From Halorientalis pallida (GTDB lineage Archaea; Halobacteriota; Halobacteria; Halobacteriales; Haloarculaceae), in the NCBI RefSeq assembly GCF_004118325.1, contig NZ_RDFA01000005.1, forward strand, positions 62,001 through 126,000: a stretch of 64,000 bases of DNA. Direction: 5' to 3'. Positions 62,097-64,000 of this stretch are shown in pieces. The position numbers were made by a program, and so were the translations under genes. Below the pieces are notes generated by a model. The model did not search any database. It was given only the letters and a program-made list of their open reading frames with translations, and had not been told where the DNA came from. Every line of letters starts with the position of its first letter. Within the stretch, counting starts at the first letter, position 1.

Positions 62097-63854
62097 ATGT
62101 CGAGAGAAAATCTCGTGGAGGTCGAGTTCCGCCACGAGGACGAGGATACGTTACTGGCTGACGCTGGAGAGTCCTCTTACCTTGTTGAACATCTCCTTTC
62201 CGTCCAGGCGAATCGACTCCAAGCTGGCCAGCCAGACTCCGAACTCCGTTCGCTCTCGCACCTCGACGAGGAGAACGTCAAGCTTCTCGAACACCAGGTT
62301 GACGCCGCCCACCGCGCTCTCTTCGAGATGGACGGCAAGGCACTCCTCGCCGACGAGGTCGGCCTCGGCAAGACCATCGAGGTTGGAATGTTACTGAAGG
62401 AGATGCACTACCGCGGTACCGACGACGCGGTGTTAATCCTCACGCCGGCACAGCTCGCACAGCAGTGGCAGGCCGAGATGCTGGAGAAGTTCGGCCTCAA
62501 CTTCACCTGTAACTACGACGATGACTTCGCCGGATTCGATGCCCACGACCACATCATCGCCAGCATCGACACCGCCAAGAGCGATCGTCACCGCTCGACC
62601 GTCCTCGGCCGCGACTGGGACGTCCTCGTGCTGGACGAGGCCCACTACGTGAAGAACGAGGATACCGACCGCTACGCTCTCCTTGAAAAGCTCTCCTATG
62701 ACTACGCGTTCTTCCTCACGGCGACCCCCATCCAGAACAATGTCACCGACCTCTACAATATCATCTCGCTGCTCCGTCCGGGCCTATTCGGGACGCGCGA
62801 GGCGTTCCACAACTACTTCGTCAACTCCTCGCAGGAGACGCTGGTCAACCGCAACGAACTCCAGAACCGGCTCCGAGAGGTGATGATCCGCAACCGCCGC
62901 GAAGAGACGGACATCGACTTCACACCGCGCAACGTCACCACGCATACTTTCGATCCGTCGCCGGAGGAACGCGACCTCTACGAGGCAGTCACCGACTACG
63001 TTCGGACGGCGTACCGCGAGAGTCAGGGCCAGAAGCTCGTCCTGATGACTCTCCAGAAGGAAGTTGTCAGCAGCCCCGCCGCACTCAAACAGACCGTCGA
63101 GCGCCAGCCCGAAGGCGACGACGTAGAACCCGAACATGTCGCCCCGCTCAAGCAGATTCTGGAGCGGATCGACTCCATTGAGACGCCAACCAAGCTCGAA
63201 CGCGTCCAGCGCATCACTCGCGAGGCTCGAGACCGCGTCGACAAAGGACGAGTGATCGTCTTCACGCAGTTCCGGGCGACCCAACAGGAGTTGCTGGAGA
63301 CACTCGACGACAAGGGCTACACCACGCATCCGTTCCACGGTGGCCACTCCAGCGACGAGAAGGAGGAAATCGTCGAGCGGTTCGAGGAGGAGGGCGGTGT
63401 CCTCGTCTCGACGGATGCGATGAACGAGGGGCGCAACCTCCAGTTCTGCAACGTGATGGTCAACTACGACCTGCCGTGGAACCCGATGAAGGTGGAACAG
63501 CGCATCGGGCGCATCCACCGCATCGGACAGGATCGCGAGGTCTACGTGTTCAACACCGCGCTGAAAGATACCATCGAGGAATACGTGCTGGAACGGCTCT
63601 ACCACAAGATCGACCTGTTCCAGCAGTCTGTCGGTGAACTGAGCGAGATCCTGACCCGGCTGGAGGAGACCGGCCGTAACTTCGAGGACGAGGTGTTCGA
63701 GCGGCTGGTCGAAGCGGACTCCGAGATCGAGCTGGAAAACGACTTCGACGCGATGGCCGTCGACCTACAGGAGCAGCGCGACCTCGCCGACAAGGTCGAG
63801 GACTTCAACAGCGGCGTCTTCGAGGGGTTCGACTTGGGGGCCAGCGATGACTGA
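62097..63854 (+). CDS. SNF2-family helicase/translocase
   Basis: Superfamily 2 ATPase of 585 residues. Motif I is LADEVGLGKTIEVGML near residue 85, motif II DEAHYVKNEDT, motif III TATPIQN, and the C-terminal lobe has VFTQFRATQQE and QRIGRIHRIGQ (motif VI). These mark an SNF2 dsDNA translocase of the type found in DISARM and DUF1156/DUF499 arrays. It ends soon after motif VI, whereas relatives usually run on for several hundred residues. The next gene overlaps its stop and looks like that missing part. Confidence 0.88.
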   Translation: MSRENLVEVEFRHEDEDTLLADAGESSYLVEHLLSVQANRLQAGQPDSELRSLSHLDEENVKLLEHQVDAAHRALFEMDGKALLADEVGLGKTIEVGMLLKEMHYRGTDDAVLILTPAQLAQQWQAEMLEKFGLNFTCNYDDDFAGFDAHDHIIASIDTAKSDRHRSTVLGRDWDVLVLDEAHYVKNEDTDRYALLEKLSYDYAFFLTATPIQNNVTDLYNIISLLRPGLFGTREAFHNYFVNSSQETLVNRNELQNRLREVMIRNRREETDIDFTPRNVTTHTFDPSPEERDLYEAVTDYVRTAYRESQGQKLVLMTLQKEVVSSPAALKQTVERQPEGDDVEPEHVAPLKQILERIDSIETPTKLERVQRITREARDRVDKGRVIVFTQFRATQQELLETLDDKGYTTHPFHGGHSSDEKEEIVERFEEEGGVLVSTDAMNEGRNLQFCNVMVNYDLPWNPMKVEQRIGRIHRIGQDREVYVFNTALKDTIEEYVLERLYHKIDLFQQSVGELSEILTRLEETGRNFEDEVFERLVEADSEIELENDFDAMAVDLQEQRDLADKVEDFNSGVFEGFDLGASDD

Positions 63855-64000
63855 CGCCGCCCTCGCGGTCACAGAGCGGGCTGTCGAGCGGTTCGCTGAG
63901 AGCTATCTCACGTCTCTCGGAGCCGAGATTACGAAGGAGGGACGGCGGTGGACGGTCACCCTTCCCGAGGGCGCCCCCACTGATCTTGAACTGGATGGGG
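63847..64000 (+). CDS. Probable C-terminal part of the SNF2 helicase, cut by window edge
   Basis: ATG 63847 overlaps the helicase stop by 8 bases and opens a frame of at least 51 residues to the window end: TDAALAVTERAVERFAESYL, then GRRWTVTLPEGAPTDLEL. The helix followed by an LP.G strand resembles the region after motif VI in long SNF2 defence helicases, so the family's single protein is probably split into two coupled genes here. Only the first part is visible. Confidence 0.5.
   Translation, partial: MTDAALAVTERAVERFAESYLTSLGAEITKEGRRWTVTLPEGAPTDLELDG

Overview
The window looks like a haloarchaeal (class Halobacteria) replicon or chromosomal island. Most predicted proteins are strongly acidic. 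Haloarchaea-specific families recur: bacterio-opsin-activator (Bat) HTH regulators, HalOD1 output domains and DUF7344-like winged helices. Many starts have a TATA-like box about 25 bases upstream and no ribosome-binding site, as expected for leaderless archaeal transcripts. Nothing here was searched against a database; family names come from motifs read by eye.

Region 1 (1-5.1 kb) is a signalling and regulatory block: the C-terminal part of a PAS/histidine kinase, two Bat-type regulators, a HalOD1 protein, a 50-residue zinc-ribbon protein and two DUF7344-like proteins. It also holds two decayed genes: the 3' end of an IS1341-type tnpB, and a frameshifted DnaQ-fold exonuclease.

Region 2 (5.1-33.5 kb) is an integrative and conjugative (plasmid-like) element, read almost wholly on the minus strand. 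It carries HicAB, a SLOG protein, a Doc-like and a true Fic protein, an OB-fold protein and a 1266-residue TraG/VirD4-like coupling ATPase. It also has a large surface protein, a VirB2-like pilin candidate, a primase-polymerase, a membrane-anchored AAA ATPase, VirB6- and VirB4-like proteins with VirB4 split into two genes, and a tyrosine integrase. Inside it lies about 1.45 kb of very GC-rich non-coding DNA (9.8-11.26 kb) packed with nested inverted repeats. Two of these share one architecture with a compensated base-pair change, so this is a candidate large structured RNA or transfer/replication origin.

Region 3 (33.5-35.9 kb) is a partition module: a ParA-family ATPase and a translationally coupled partner, bracketed by 13 copies of a (G/A)TCTGTAAC iteron that probably forms the centromere or a replication control region.

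Region 4 (35.9-64 kb) is a dense defence island. It has an AddA/AddB-like helicase-nuclease pair, McrB-McrC, two paralogous DUF1156 DNA methyltransferases, a DUF499 ATPase with a coupled small partner, and a nucleotidyltransferase/HTH toxin-antitoxin-like pair. It continues with a PIN protein with a coupled partner, a HEPN-like protein, an OLD-family ATPase/TOPRIM nuclease, a PD-(D/E)XK protein with two zinc-ribbon partners, and an SNF2 helicase whose C-terminal part appears to be a separate overlapping gene cut by the window edge. The methylases, DUF499 ATPase and helicase fit a modification-based anti-phage system of the BREX/DISARM-like class; the genes between them look like accessory or nested defence modules.
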